Assembly (NCBI RefSeq): GCF_008831285.2
Contig: NC_045143.1
Location: 17,148,464-17,212,463, forward strand
Direction: 5' to 3'
Source: Nymphaea colorata
Taxonomy: Eukaryota; Streptophyta; Magnoliopsida; Nymphaeales; Nymphaeaceae
Length of the DNA stretch: 64,000 nt
Numbering within the stretch: position 1 is the stretch's first letter; each line of letters starts with the position of its first letter. The position numbers and the translations under genes are program-made. Below are positions 31,301-41,601 of the stretch, piece by piece. The notes below the pieces were generated by a model. That model was given only the letters and a program-made list of their open reading frames with translations, ran no database searches and was not told the origin of the DNA.

Positions 31301-32023
31301 CCAATTCTATCCCCAAGTAGCTTTTACTGCAACGAAAGGGAAAAACTGCTCCTAGCAGTAGCTTTTCGTCTAAAGAAAATTCTTCAAATGTAACATTGAA
31401 TGGGCCCTCTTGTTCCTAACATGATTCTTTTGACGGTGCTAGATCAAAGAAACGAACAACCAACAAATTGCTTGATAATGATTTGTGAGATGTGACCAAC
31501 TAAAGGATTCCAACACGATAACTTCAAACCTTTCATCCAATCCACCACTTCACCCAAAAGGAAAACAAGGAAACGGAGAAAAGAAAAAGAAAAATCTTAT
31601 TGGTTGCATGAGCACAGGAACTCTTGTGATATCTGTAAGTAAGACGTTGCCAACTAAGATTTTGCGAGAGAGAGAGAGAGATCTGTTTATTTTGATCCAG
31701 ATACACAATAGAATATGCCAAGTGCTACTGCAGTACTATAGCACTGCGCTAATAGCATATACTTTCACAATAACAGATATTAAAAATTCAAGATCCGAAG
31801 AATCAGGATCTTAGTCCCCCACTCAAGAACCATGGATTTAACAGCTATCCGAGTCCAACTTCAACCGTCTCTTGGATTTGGACTTATAACATGAATCCAG
31901 AGTACTTGCAGACAAGGTCTTATGCCCATTGAATCCTATTTTTACACTTAAACTTCGAATTGCAGAACAAAGATACAGGTCTGAATTCGAGTCCGATTGT
32001 TCAATCAGATCTGTCTATTTGGA
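28336..32023 (+). repeat. Segmental duplication block I, copy A
   Basis: This 3.7 kb block matches 42485-46584 in the same orientation almost continuously, by eye above 90 percent identity. The shared part starts at TATCCCATAATTATTAACAT and ends at TCAGATCTGTCTA..TTGGA. Relative to copy B, copy A lacks two segments, one of about 240 bp (junction near 30035) and one of about 140 bp (junction near 30320). No terminal inverted repeat or target duplication is visible at the ends, so I favour segmental duplication over a transposon. No recognised gene lies inside. Confidence 0.9.
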
Positions 32024-33683
32024 CGTAGAGCAAGTCAATCAGCTCAAACCAGTCTTTCGGCGGATAATTAAGATATGTTTTTTGATTTATGCCTGTTTCA
32101 ACTTATATAAAAAGTTGACGCTCATGCCATTCGAACCAGTGATCAGCTACCAACCAGTCACCGGCCTCCTAAATCCTTCATCTTCGTTTTTGGAATATTG
32201 TGGGTCACATACCATTAATAGGGAAACTGGTAGGTACGCCTATGTACACCTAAACTAGAGAAGCCAATCAGGCGTGATAATGTTTAAAAATGGCAGTTGG
32301 GTCCAATAAAAGCTTATGTTGGTGACCACGTACAAACCCCCTTTGAATCTCATTATTTTAAGTTGTTGCGCTCAAACTTTAACCATGCATTGGTGATGTA
32401 TGCTGTTGATGGATAAGAATTGACCTTTAAATTGCTTTTCAATTCATGTGAAAATGTGTTCTTCTAGAACACCAACTCACGAGGCACTTCAAATTTCTCC
32501 AAGATCCGCGGTAAATGGGGAGCCTAGGTTCGTTCTAAGATCTCAACATCTACGATTCATAGTTGTTCATGTAACGTCCTCGAAATTTAGTATCGTATTG
32601 AAGATTATGAGGAATCTTCAAGGACTTATAAATGAAGGTCATTAATAAAATGATTGTCTTGGTTCCTAACCTTTTTAAAGTTAGATCTTTCTCTTGCAAA
32701 CAAAGATGTATTATATTTGAGAAAGATCTTCCCTTTGTCCATGGTGCAATATATGTAAACACCTTGAGTTTCAACTTGGGAACTTCTTATTTCTTTGCTG
32801 CATGTTGCCAAGCACGCCATATTAGTAATGGTACACAAGCTCAAAGATGTTGTGCTACTTGCCGTAACTTAGATGTGGTCTTGTTTTACTTTCAACTGGT
32901 TCTTTGTCTCTCTTCAATTGTTTTTTTTCCTTTCTATCTGTTTAGGCTTCTGCGTCTGCAGTTCTTTTACTTGTTCTGCGTAAAATTTGTAGCCCGGTAA
33001 CCAACGGTCAGCCAGAGAGAGAAGTTGATGGGTCTTCCCAAATTCAAATGAACAAGATTGAGCAATTTTATCACTTCTTTCTTGTTTTGAATGGTGGGTG
33101 TAGAGGAATTAGTAGGAAGATCCTTGTCTGTCAATAGGGAAAGTGTTCATTGACTCTCGCAAGTATATGATACATCTTTGTTATAACTTTTTGCCGCAAG
33201 TATTATGATGCATTTTATCATCAACCAAGTCAGCCAAAAGAATGTGCCATTCTTTTACTGTCCCTTTTCTTTCATAAAAAAAAAAGTACAGGTTTTTCTT
33301 TTTCCTTTTTCCTCTCGTCCTAAATCAATTCTTCTGGGTGGAATTTCTGTGCCAACAAGAGAAGTTCATCTCGGTGCCATCCTTTGCTAGTTTGTTCATG
33401 AGCCCCCTTGATGAGCAATACTTTTCACATTTCATTCTTTGGAAGAGATTTATGTACATGGCAAGAGGGCTTAGTCAACTAAGTTAAATCCCGATGCTTC
33501 AACGAACTGGTTCAGTTGACACAGACTGATGTTAGTGGTGATATCACTGGGCTGTGTCTTCTCCACAGACTTCTCTTATATCTTCTATTTTGTTCTATTT
33601 TCCCCCAAGTGAATGAATTGCATTTAGAGACTTACAGTTTAATTGGTTAAACTATAACACTGATACTGAGGGTTCGAACCTTA
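32024..33683. other. Intergenic DNA specific to duplication copy 1
   Basis: No counterpart was found after block I copy B. I see no coding sequence. A short tRNA-like segment (A-box-like TTTAATTGGTTAAAC near 33640 and B-box GGGTTCGAACC near 33670) directly abuts the Harbinger-like element and may be a SINE head. Confidence 0.5.
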
Positions 33684-33840
33684 GGGCCCGTTTGATGGGC
33701 GGGTGAAATTTAACGCGGTAAATTTACCATAGTAAATTTTTCTGGAAAAATTTATAAGATGAAATTTCTCCTTCTTCCAATCGAAGGCCCTGTTTGATAG
33801 ACGGGAAGAATTTGCCGTGGTAAATTTAATCGTGTTTGAT

Positions 33841-34459
33841 GCGCAGGAAGAATTTAACATGGTTTTATGTTGTTCCACTTCCAAAACCAGATTTTTATGT
33901 TGTTCCTCTTCCAAAACCAGATTTTTATGTTGTTCCTCTAGTTGAAGAGCTGTCTCATTGTTCAAGCGCTCTTCTTGCATTTGAAGCCTGAGCTGTTCAA
34001 TCTCATGGTGCTCTTTTTTAAGTTTTTCTTCTTGCAGTATCAAATTTTTCTCCAAACTATCCAACTCCAACTGCAGAGACTGATTTGACCTCTCTAACAA
34101 ACTAACTTTCTCTTCGGCACTCTTGAATCTCACTGTCCCACTTTCTCTTCGGCACTCTTGAATCTCACTGTCCCACTCTTGAATCTCACTCTTTTGACAA
34201 CGGAAGGAAGTGATGATGAGCCTTTTTGGAGATCATCTAAATCCAACAAAGACCGCACCAGGTTTGTTTCTTCAGATGTATTAGGTTCACTGTCTGAAAC
34301 AGAGGATGCCCTAGGAGAATCATCAGATAAGTTGAACAGAATCTGATCTAAAAATGCTTCTGCCATTGCTCGATGAGCTTGCCGAAGCTCAGCAGTTGCA
34401 TTGTCATATCTTGCTGCTAATAAACGATATGCTCTATAGAATTCCTCAACTAGCTTCAT
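33841..34459 (-). pseudogene. NETWORKED1 (NET1/KIP1-like) gene fragment captured in transposon
   Basis: The frame from 34459 reads MKLVEEFYRAYRLLAARYDN and continues TAELRQAHRAMAEAF...DDSP, which is the C-terminal half of the NAB actin-binding domain and following linker of plant NET1 proteins. A second frame (34133 down) gives the coiled coil EEKVSLLERSNQSLQLELDS... with three copies of EEQHKNLVL. The two frames are separated by a 35-bp tandem duplication that shifts the frame. The first part of the NAB domain and the long remaining coiled coil are absent. NET1 proteins link actin to membranes; this piece cannot encode a working one. Confidence 0.8.
34107..34195. repeat. 35-bp tandem duplication breaking the NET1 frame
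   Basis: The unit CTTTCTCTTCGGCACTCTTG plus 15 further bases occurs twice in direct succession, followed by a partial third copy. Because 35 is not a multiple of three, the NAB-linker and coiled-coil frames are put out of register. Confidence 0.85.
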
Positions 34460-34889
34460 GAGTCTCCAAAAAGAGGCTTCGATTGCATATAGAACTGAAA
34501 CAAAGAAGGCTGGGATTCCCAGTTAACAGAATGAATCACCAACTAAGTAGTTCAGATGGAAATTTGTTCACGACAGAGAAAAACAAATAAGCCACTGAAT
34601 CTTCTAAGCATTAGCTTTCGATATCCAATTATAGAATTCTTGGAGTCAGTAAAGAGATTAACTGAACTAGTAAATCAAACGGTATACGCAGAGACAGAGG
34701 GCAGCCAAGGCTGGAGGGACGGTGATGGGCAATTTCTGTAAAAACCAATTTTTACAGAGAGAAAAATGAGAGAGAAGACCAGACCATGAATCAGAGAACT
34801 ACACATACCGATGGAAGGCAAAAACCCTCAAATCGGAACTCCAAATCGCCCAAATCAAAAGAAGAACAAAAGAAGAGGGAGGTTGAACA

Positions 34890-35265
34890 GGCGATGGCAC
34901 AGCAAGAGAAGAGGAGCAGCGGAGGGAAGGCATCAGCGAGGGAAGAGGAGAGGGAGGAGGAACTATGGAGGGAAGGCATCAGCGAGGGAGGAGGAGCTGC
35001 GGAGGGAAGGAATCAGCGAGGGAAGAGGAGAGGGAGGAGGAGAGGAGAGGGAGGAGGAACTGCGGAGGGAAGAGGAGAGGGAGGAGGAACTGCGGAGGGA
35101 AGAGGAGAGGGAGGAGGAGAGGAGAGGGAGGGAAGAGGAGAGGGAGGCATCAGCGAGGAGAGGAGGAACTGCAGAGGGAAGGCATCAGCGACGGAGGAGG
35201 AGCTGTGGAGGGAAGGCATCAGCGAGGGAGGAGAAGCCATGGAGGGAAGGCACCAGCGAGGAGAG
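34890..35265. repeat. Purine-rich minisatellite inside the Harbinger-like element
   Basis: Variants of GAGGGAAGGCATCAGCGAGG and GGAGGAGGAACTGCGGAGGG alternate many times, all with purines on the plus strand. Long open frames through it are composition artefacts. Confidence 0.9.
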
Positions 35266-35283
35266 GTCGAGCCTTCCCTTTCA

Positions 35284-35434
35284 AGCGGGTGAAATTTCAC
35301 CCGCTCGAAAGTCCGAGGTGGGAGCTCGGACTTTCGAGCGGGTGAAATTTCACCCGCTCCTTTTTGCGTTAAACGGGTGAAGTTTCACCCCGTTTGATGC
35401 ATTTTCAGTCGGGCGGGTGAAATTTCACCCGCCC
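35284..35434. repeat. Subterminal palindromes of the Harbinger-like element
   Basis: Perfect palindromes with the core GGGTGAAATTTCACCC lie at 35285-35304, 35338-35357 and 35411-35434 (the last is 24 bp). The first two also sit in the arms of a larger inverted repeat with an 8-10 bp loop. Repeated subterminal motifs are typical transposase binding sites; that role is inferred. Confidence 0.75.
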
Positions 35435-35864
35435 GTACACATTTCACCCTCCCCACCATATTTCACCCGCCCATCAAACGGGCCCTTATGGAAATCGACG
35501 AAAAACACATGATCCGCTTCCTAAAGCTTGACCATCATGGTTAACTCAGCATGCAGGAAAACAAAAGATGAAGGAAACATGGCCACAGCTCCTGCATGAC
35601 TGCATTTTGTTTTTGTGGGAATGAATTCCACAGGCTGCTTGGAGCGCTGATACCTGTCAGCACTACATCAGTTTGACGTGAAAATGAGCTCGTAGTGTCC
35701 ATACAAGACCTCAAGTGTATTTCGAGCCACCATATTGTATGCACCCAGATACAGCCCAGCCAGGGAGATAAAGATGCATGTGCATATTTTGCATTAATGC
35801 TGCAGTTGCATCCATATCCAAATTCAATCAGTGGCTGACCAATAAGAATGTGGCTGTACCCACA

Positions 35865-36006
35865 TCAGACATCTTGCAACCGCAGCATCGGCTGCAGCCG
35901 AAGCACTTGTTGTCTCTGCTCTGGTGGAAGAAGATTGATCTGTTCTGGCGTGAGGCTCATCAGTCATCACTTGTTGAAGTAACGCCTTTTCAATCTCAGG
36001 AGATAA
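35865..36006 (-). pseudogene. CstF64 C-terminal exon fragment, frameshifted
   Basis: After an acceptor-like CAG the minus strand encodes LSPEIEKALLQQVM, then in the next frame LMSLTPEQINLLPPEQRQQV followed by LRLQPMLRLQDV and a stop. This is the conserved C-terminal helical domain of cleavage stimulation factor 64, an mRNA 3'-end processing subunit. A 7-bp imperfect duplication (TGATGAC/TGATGAG) breaks the frame between the two halves. I saw no RRM or hinge exons nearby, so this is a fragment rather than a full gene. Confidence 0.7.
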
Positions 36007-37427
36007 CTGCACACCGAATAGCATCACAAAAGTGTTAAAGAGAATTGGCTATGATGCATAACACCCACACCCTGCATAAAGCCAATTTAGTGAACAGATC
36101 ACCTGTGAAGGACGAGCAGCTTGGACTATTCATGGAGGAAGAAAAACAAAAAAGGGGGGCAATAGCTTGACGTTACATATCCAGATGGAGTTTCACTTTC
36201 CCCCCATTCAGGCATCTTCCCATGCATTTACTTTATCTTAGGTATTTCCTCAAGCAAGAAAAAATATCAGAAATGACTACAAAAGAAGGAAGCCGGAAAA
36301 AAAAAGTCGATTTTGGAACATAAAAATTAAGAAAAATAATGCAATACTGACAAAGACCAAAAACCATGACCACCAAGTATACAACATTTAGATACAATTT
36401 TCTTTAACCATCAATGAAAAAAGAAGAAATTGAAAATGCTTATCATTAATCAAAGGGGAAAAAAATATAAACAAGGAGGACGTGAGGCATGAACTATCAC
36501 TAATGAACTCTGACAAAATATTGAGAAAATAAGCTCATGTGACCAGCAAAATCCAGATGTTTTTGGTCACCGAGAAAAGAAGCAATTGTCCTGAAAATAT
36601 CACCTAATAAACAGGGAAGGACCTTGCCTCAGGACAGAAATTAAACATCCTGAAAAGAAGAAAAAAGAAAAAAAATTACACCATTCAACCTCGACAGGAC
36701 ATGGACATTAGACCCAAAAAAAAAAAAAAGTCTCCAGTAAGGTGATGCTTCAATTCCTCAAACCCATGTCAATGTCCGATCTATTAAGGTTCTGAATGCG
36801 GCAATTGGAGAAGTATGGTTAATGCCCCATCCATGTCCTCATCTCATGCAAATATAAATACCACCTCAATTGAGGGTCTGTTTCTCCAGCATTTTCATGG
36901 ATCACAAAAACACGCCAACAGTAGTAAGTACAAATATCATCATGCTTACCACCAGTGAAAAAACTAACATATTTGAGTTTTAGTCACTCTTCAATTCGAG
37001 GACAAAACAAACATCTTATGTTGCACCATTTCATATATTTGTAAAATTGTGATATTTTACCAAGATGCCTTCGTGAAATTATGTTTTCTCCAAAAAATAA
37101 TTTCAGGCCATGATCTTATAATCCCTTGCAGTAACTACAAACTCATGATACCAGCCTCTCTTAAAACCTACTCTGTCTCTGTGTCTGTTTGAGCCCTTCA
37201 CGGTCTTCTTGCCAAAGATACCTTATCTATGAATCCAATCAGCTAGCATATCAGCGGAATTATTGCTACTCCTTTACTTCATATCATCATAACATCTATA
37301 ACTACGAGAAACTAAAAGTAATACTGTGATATTTATCCAAGAGTACTTCATATCAGCATAACATCTATAACTACAAGAAACTAAAAGGGATACTTATCCA
37401 AGAGTACCTTGACACGAAACGATACCT
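36007..37427. other. AT-rich DNA between gene fragments
   Basis: No coding segment was recognised. Two near-identical short direct repeats (around 37282 and 37342, CATATCA.CATAACATCTA) are present. Confidence 0.45.
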
Positions 37428-37878
37428 TCAGCCAGAAAGAGAATGTGATGAGACAGACCTTGATCGCGAACAAGATGGAGATCGCACCGGAGATTTTCTT
37501 CTTGGAGACATGCTGCACAAACATTTGGACTAACTTAAACCCAAAACAGAGCTTCCAGCAATTTAAGTTTAAATTCATCCAGTCTTTCTTCAGGTATTTA
37601 ACAGAAACTTTGACTTTTTGTAAATATAAATATTTGAGATAGTTTTTAAAATGTCAAAAGAAACCCCCAAAAAGGGATTTTTTAATAAAAGGAGTATCTT
37701 TTAGCAATATTTTCATAGTATGGGTCCACTCCTCAACATCTCTGACAACTGTTAAATCTAAGAAAACCTCAAAGCTCTTGCTCCGGCTGTAACTGAGGCT
37801 AAGTCTTGCAGGACTCATGCTTCCGCTTCTAGAATAGGATCTACTATGGCTACGACTTGGAGAATCATAGGCTTCCAT
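37428..37878 (-). pseudogene. RS-domain exons of an SR splicing-factor-like gene (fragment)
   Basis: Two minus-strand segments encode Arg/Ser-rich sequence. One (37768-37878) reads YDSPSRSHSRSYSRSGSMSP then ARLSLSYSRSKS and ends at a donor-like GAG|GTTTTC. The other (37428-37512) starts after an acceptor-like CAG and reads MSPRRKSPVRSPSCSRSRSV to a stop at HSLSG. This is the composition of the C-terminal RS domain of plant SR proteins. No RRM exons were found, so I call it a fragment, though a live gene with distant upstream exons cannot be excluded. Confidence 0.5.
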
Positions 37879-39446
37879 GTTAGTAAACACAAGATTGTAT
37901 CATAACAAAGTTGGATGTGAACAAAATAGTTTGGCATATTTTTAAAAGGTGGGCTCCCATATTAGCAAACACATGATTGTATCATAACCAAATTGGATGT
38001 GAGATGCAAAATGGTTCACATAAATATTCAGTCAAGCAACCGACAAACCTAAGCAATGTATGATATGTAATTGAAAGACTATATCAAATGTGACACAACT
38101 AACACACCCATGAACTTGATCAGATTATACTTATCAAAATAGTCAAGTTGTCACGGGCTGACTTTTTCAAGTCTATTTGGCCCACGTGGTGCTAGGCATA
38201 GTTGGTCCACAACACAAGTGAAGGCAATGAAATGTAAGTCAAGCAACTAAGACAATTAAGATAAAATGATGTTATGGTTTAATCTTCTATCCTGAAAGGT
38301 ATGTCTCTATTGAGATAGAGGAGATGATGGGGCATCACACTCAACTTGGGTATATGACAGGTTTTGTGTATTCAATTAATGTACTAATAGCTTGGTAATG
38401 AAAGGGACAATATATTATAAGACCAAAGGGGGGTTGGGTAGGTTTCTCCTACACTCAGAAAATCAAGAAATATAGCAAGAGATGTCGAGCTTTTAGTTTG
38501 AAATAGTTCATAAATCATTCATCAACTCATAAACTTGAGTGCTCGTGTTGTACAAATAATATGTCTTTCATTTACTTGCAGTACTGTACAAGCATCAGGA
38601 TCCATTTCACATCAATATTGTTAAATCTCTAGAAGGAATGTCTCGCAATTTCTAAAATATGAACATAAAAAAATGGTCCCCAACATCTTAGGAAATAAAA
38701 AAGCATGACTCCAAAATCGCACATCTGCAAAAGATTGTCGCATTCAATTTCTACAAGTTCAGCCATCATGCCTTTCATGCATTGATAGGTATCTTTTGTT
38801 TTTTTTTCCTTGTGTTTTTCTTGTTTTTTTTTTCTTTCCTTCTTTTGCATTTGGCATTTTCCCTTTTGATTTCATTTTTTTTAGGCTGGCCTTCACCTTT
38901 GAGGGAATACCTCACCACCCCAAAGGTTACTACGAAGCTCTAACACTTTGGTTGTTATATGTAGTTTTATCATGTATCCAACCCGCTTCACCTTACGGGC
39001 TTTCAACGATCTAAAAGTTCATAAGTCGTAATCTTTGTAGCATAGACATAAATCACCTATATGTCTACCTGGTACTCTTGATTACCGACTTAGAGGAACA
39101 ACTACATAAGCTCCGAGTCCATCTCTCAACTCTCATTTTCTTACCTGTCAAGATTTTACAGAGCATTGTGGCTTCTCTCTTAGAGTAATTTCTTGCTAAA
39201 TCTTGTGCATATGCTTAATTAGTAGAGTAAATAGCATCTCCTATTCTTGACTTTCTTAGCTTAGTAGGATTTTTCCACATTATTCATAATCAAGATTTTT
39301 CGAATTTTCCTTTTCTATTGATTGACGATAAAAATTTGAAATTTTCTCCTAGTACTCGAGGAGGTATTAAAAATAAAATGAAGGCATATCATTGTGTGAA
39401 AAAAACACTTTTAAAATATGATGATACATAGCATCATAAGTAGGAT
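37879..39446. other. Intergenic DNA
   Basis: AT-rich with T tracts near 38800-38830. No gene recognised. Confidence 0.5.
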
Positions 39447-39769
39447 TCAGTTAATGGGCACCAACATGATTGGTAGAATGGGAAACAACGACTGATGGTT
39501 TGCAAAGGCGGTCTCGATAGGCTCAGAAATGAGATAGTAGACTCGGTCCATGGACTCATTCTCCGAGTCATCGACCCCATCTTCATAGTCGTACATGCAT
39601 TGAGAGACCCTCACAATGTTAAGAGCCACACTCATGAAGGAACGAGAGAAGGCGGCCTGTTGCTGCTACTGAGCCAAAAGCAGCTTTCTGTTCAGCCTCC
39701 TCCATGCATCCCTTAGCAAGTTCCTTATGTGCTGTTGTGATTACTCCTCCGCTGCCGTTGCCTCATTCT
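39447..39769 (-). pseudogene. Terpene synthase last-exon pseudogene, copy 1
   Basis: After an acceptor-like TAG the minus strand reads NEATAAEE*SQQHIRNLLRD then AWRRLNRKLLLAQ*QQQAAFS, and continues RSFMSVALNIVRVSQCMYDY with EDGVDDSENESMDRVYYLIS and EPI. This is the C-terminal exon of a plant terpene synthase, whose normal end includes AQCMYQYGDG...KDRVLSLLIEPI. Two in-frame stops disable it. It is duplicated at 47393-47562. Confidence 0.82.
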
Positions 39770-40110
39770 ATTAATGATAATGTTGACAGAAAACTGTGTT
39801 AGAGAGATTCAAGGAAAGAATCCCAACAAGATCAATTAAAATTAATGATAAAGTAAAAAAAAATCTTTCCAAAAAAATCAGATTTAGTTTCCTTTGTTTA
39901 TTGTTGTCAAGATTATAGTGTTAACGATAATGTTGAAAGGCAACTATTCTAGAGAAATTCAAGGAAAGAATCTCTACAAGAACAATTAAAATTAATGACA
40001 AAGGAAAAGAAAATCTTTTCATAAAAATCAGATTTAGTTTTCCATCTTTATCGTTGCCAAAATTATAAAAACTTCAACTATATAAGCTCGTTCTATGTGT
40101 TGTGTAAGTA
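39770..40110 (+). repeat. LTR-like segment with internal ~150-bp duplication, copy 1
   Basis: Two related units follow each other, each with TTCAAGGAAAGAATC and AATCAGATTTAGTTT, and end with a TATA-like CTATATAAGCTC (about 40078). The same block occurs at 47563-48002, where it is followed by a primer-binding-site-like sequence, which is why I read it as part of a Copia-type LTR. Confidence 0.4.
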
Positions 40111-40195
40111 AGCTCCTGGATGATTAGATCCAATAACATGAGGTATGTAGGTAACCAAATATTGCACAGCTATTGCAACTTTTTTCATGCCAGCT

Positions 40196-40262
40196 GGTCA
40201 CATATATATGACCAACTGAGGCATAGGTCATGAGTTGACAGATATTATATTGAACTAGTGTG
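40196..40262 (+). repeat. Segmental duplication block III, copy 1
   Basis: GGTCACATATATATGACCAACTGAGGCATA... to ...ATTATATTGAACTAGTGTGACA matches 49042-49105 in the same orientation. It extends the collinearity of the two duplicated regions beyond the terpene synthase piece. Confidence 0.7.
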
Positions 40263-41102
40263 ACAACCTAGCCCAGAGTCGTCTTGGTCTTCGTACGACT
40301 TAAAAAGCGATATGTCCTCGGGTCGATTCCCACGTACTTCTGAGTTCTGACTCCAATTAAGGTGTGTGTTTATGCTTTTAGAATTGCTTAACGAAAAGCA
40401 GAAATGATATTTTGATCTTTGTCTAAATTTTGAAATATAATTAAATAATTGTAAGACTTTAAATAATTGCAAGACTTCACGGGCAGTGGTATTGAAATTT
40501 GATGTACCATCTTCTGAGATTGATACCTAATCTTGTGGGACATGAGCTTCGCCTCGTATATCCACATAACAATCCCGATTGGTCGTGATGTAGTCGGTCA
40601 GCACTTCAAAAGAACGAAATTTAAATTGAACACTCACGCGTTAATAATAATTCATGAATAAGCATTCACTTTTTTTTTAATCTCTAGAGTGTATAGATTT
40701 CTGTCGTAACGAGACAGCTTCCAAATTTTTGGAAAGCAAAGCGTAAAATATTAAGGCGCATATAATGAAAATATGCATTATTTCATTTTATGTTGTTTTA
40801 TTTTATTTTTATAGGACGTTGTCTTCGGGTTTAAGTCAGGTAGTTCGAAGAGGGCATTATGGTAAACTGGACCCCAGCCGTTCACAATTGTGGGTACCGC
40901 TGTAGAGCTCCGCTGCTTCCCCGTCAACCAAGGGCAAGGAGCTTTCCTCTTTCAATTCGCTACATTTAAAAGCATTTCGGTTTGCGAGAATTTGATTCAA
41001 ATTTTCAGCTTTTACCTGCTTGATTTGAAAAGAAGAAAGCGCGTTTGGGACGAGATTACCCCCGGTCCACAGTTGCGTGCACGAACCGGATTTGCCTTCC
41101 AA
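40263..41102. other. Intergenic DNA
   Basis: No gene recognised; a minus-strand open frame at 40857-41117 shows no family features. Confidence 0.45.
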
Positions 41103-41519
41103 ACTTGCACAAATCATTCGAGGATGTCCTCAAGGATGGCCATTGAGTACGAGACCCTGCCTTGAGCCTTTATATTCAATCTGTACATTTTCATGTGATC
41201 CACATTTTCATGTCCATCACCATACCAAAACAAAAGCATGGAAAATTACTGATATGTGTTGATGCTGAAAATGGACTGCATGAAGTTACTTGGCTGGTAT
41301 CTGAAAGGCCTCCAAGGAGGACTTCCATATACCAGCCAAGTAACTTCGTCCAGTCCATTTTCAGCACATCATCAGTAATTTTTCATACTTGTCATTTGTA
41401 TTATTTTATTTGTTTTGGTATCGGGATCGACATGCGTGAAAATGTGCAGATTGAAGATAAAGACAGGGTCTGGTACCGGATGGCCACCCTTGAGGACATC
41501 CTCGAACGATTTGTGCAAG
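41103..41519. repeat. Foldback (inverted-repeat) element of ~415 bp
   Basis: The two halves are reverse complements: AACTTGCACAAATC(A/G)TTCGAGGATGTCCTCAAG at the left reappears inverted at the right, and next to the centre CCATTTTCAG...ACTTGGCTGGTAT is mirrored by ATACCAGCCAAGTAACTTC. The arms are near 195 bp and the loop about 25 bp. A transcript would form a long hairpin. It may be a foldback or MITE-like element, or an inverted gene duplication giving small RNAs. Confidence 0.8.
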
Positions 41520-41601
41520 TTGAGAGGTGAAGGATGATTATGGTTGGTAAATTTAATTAGAGGGAGCAACTCTGTCTCTAGTTTCTTCTTCACATAATTA
41601 G

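Larger units (their letters stand above)
33684..35485. mobile_element. Non-autonomous PIF/Harbinger-like transposon carrying a NET1 gene fragment
   Basis: The left end is GGGCCCGTTTGATGGGCGGG and the right end is its inverted complement (CCCGCCCATCAAACGGGCCC). TTA precedes the left end (33681-33683) and follows the right end (35486-35488), as expected for the TWA target duplication of PIF/Harbinger elements. The termini carry variants of the same motif: two further degenerate copies of the left terminus near 33787 and 33828, and several GGGTGAAATTTCACCC palindromes near the right end. No transposase or Myb-like partner gene is present. The interior holds a minus-strand piece of a NET1-type gene and a purine-rich minisatellite, so it looks like a Pack-type element that has captured host sequence. 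Confidence 0.85.

Noticed and set aside
33636-33682. tRNA-like sequence next to the Harbinger-like element
   Set aside because: A-box-like and B-box motifs are present but a cloverleaf is not; possibly a SINE head, not annotated as a tRNA.
34786-35380. Long plus-strand open frames rich in Glu, Gly and Arg
   Set aside because: They run through a purine-rich minisatellite, exist in all three plus frames, and have no family similarity; they are composition artefacts within the transposon.
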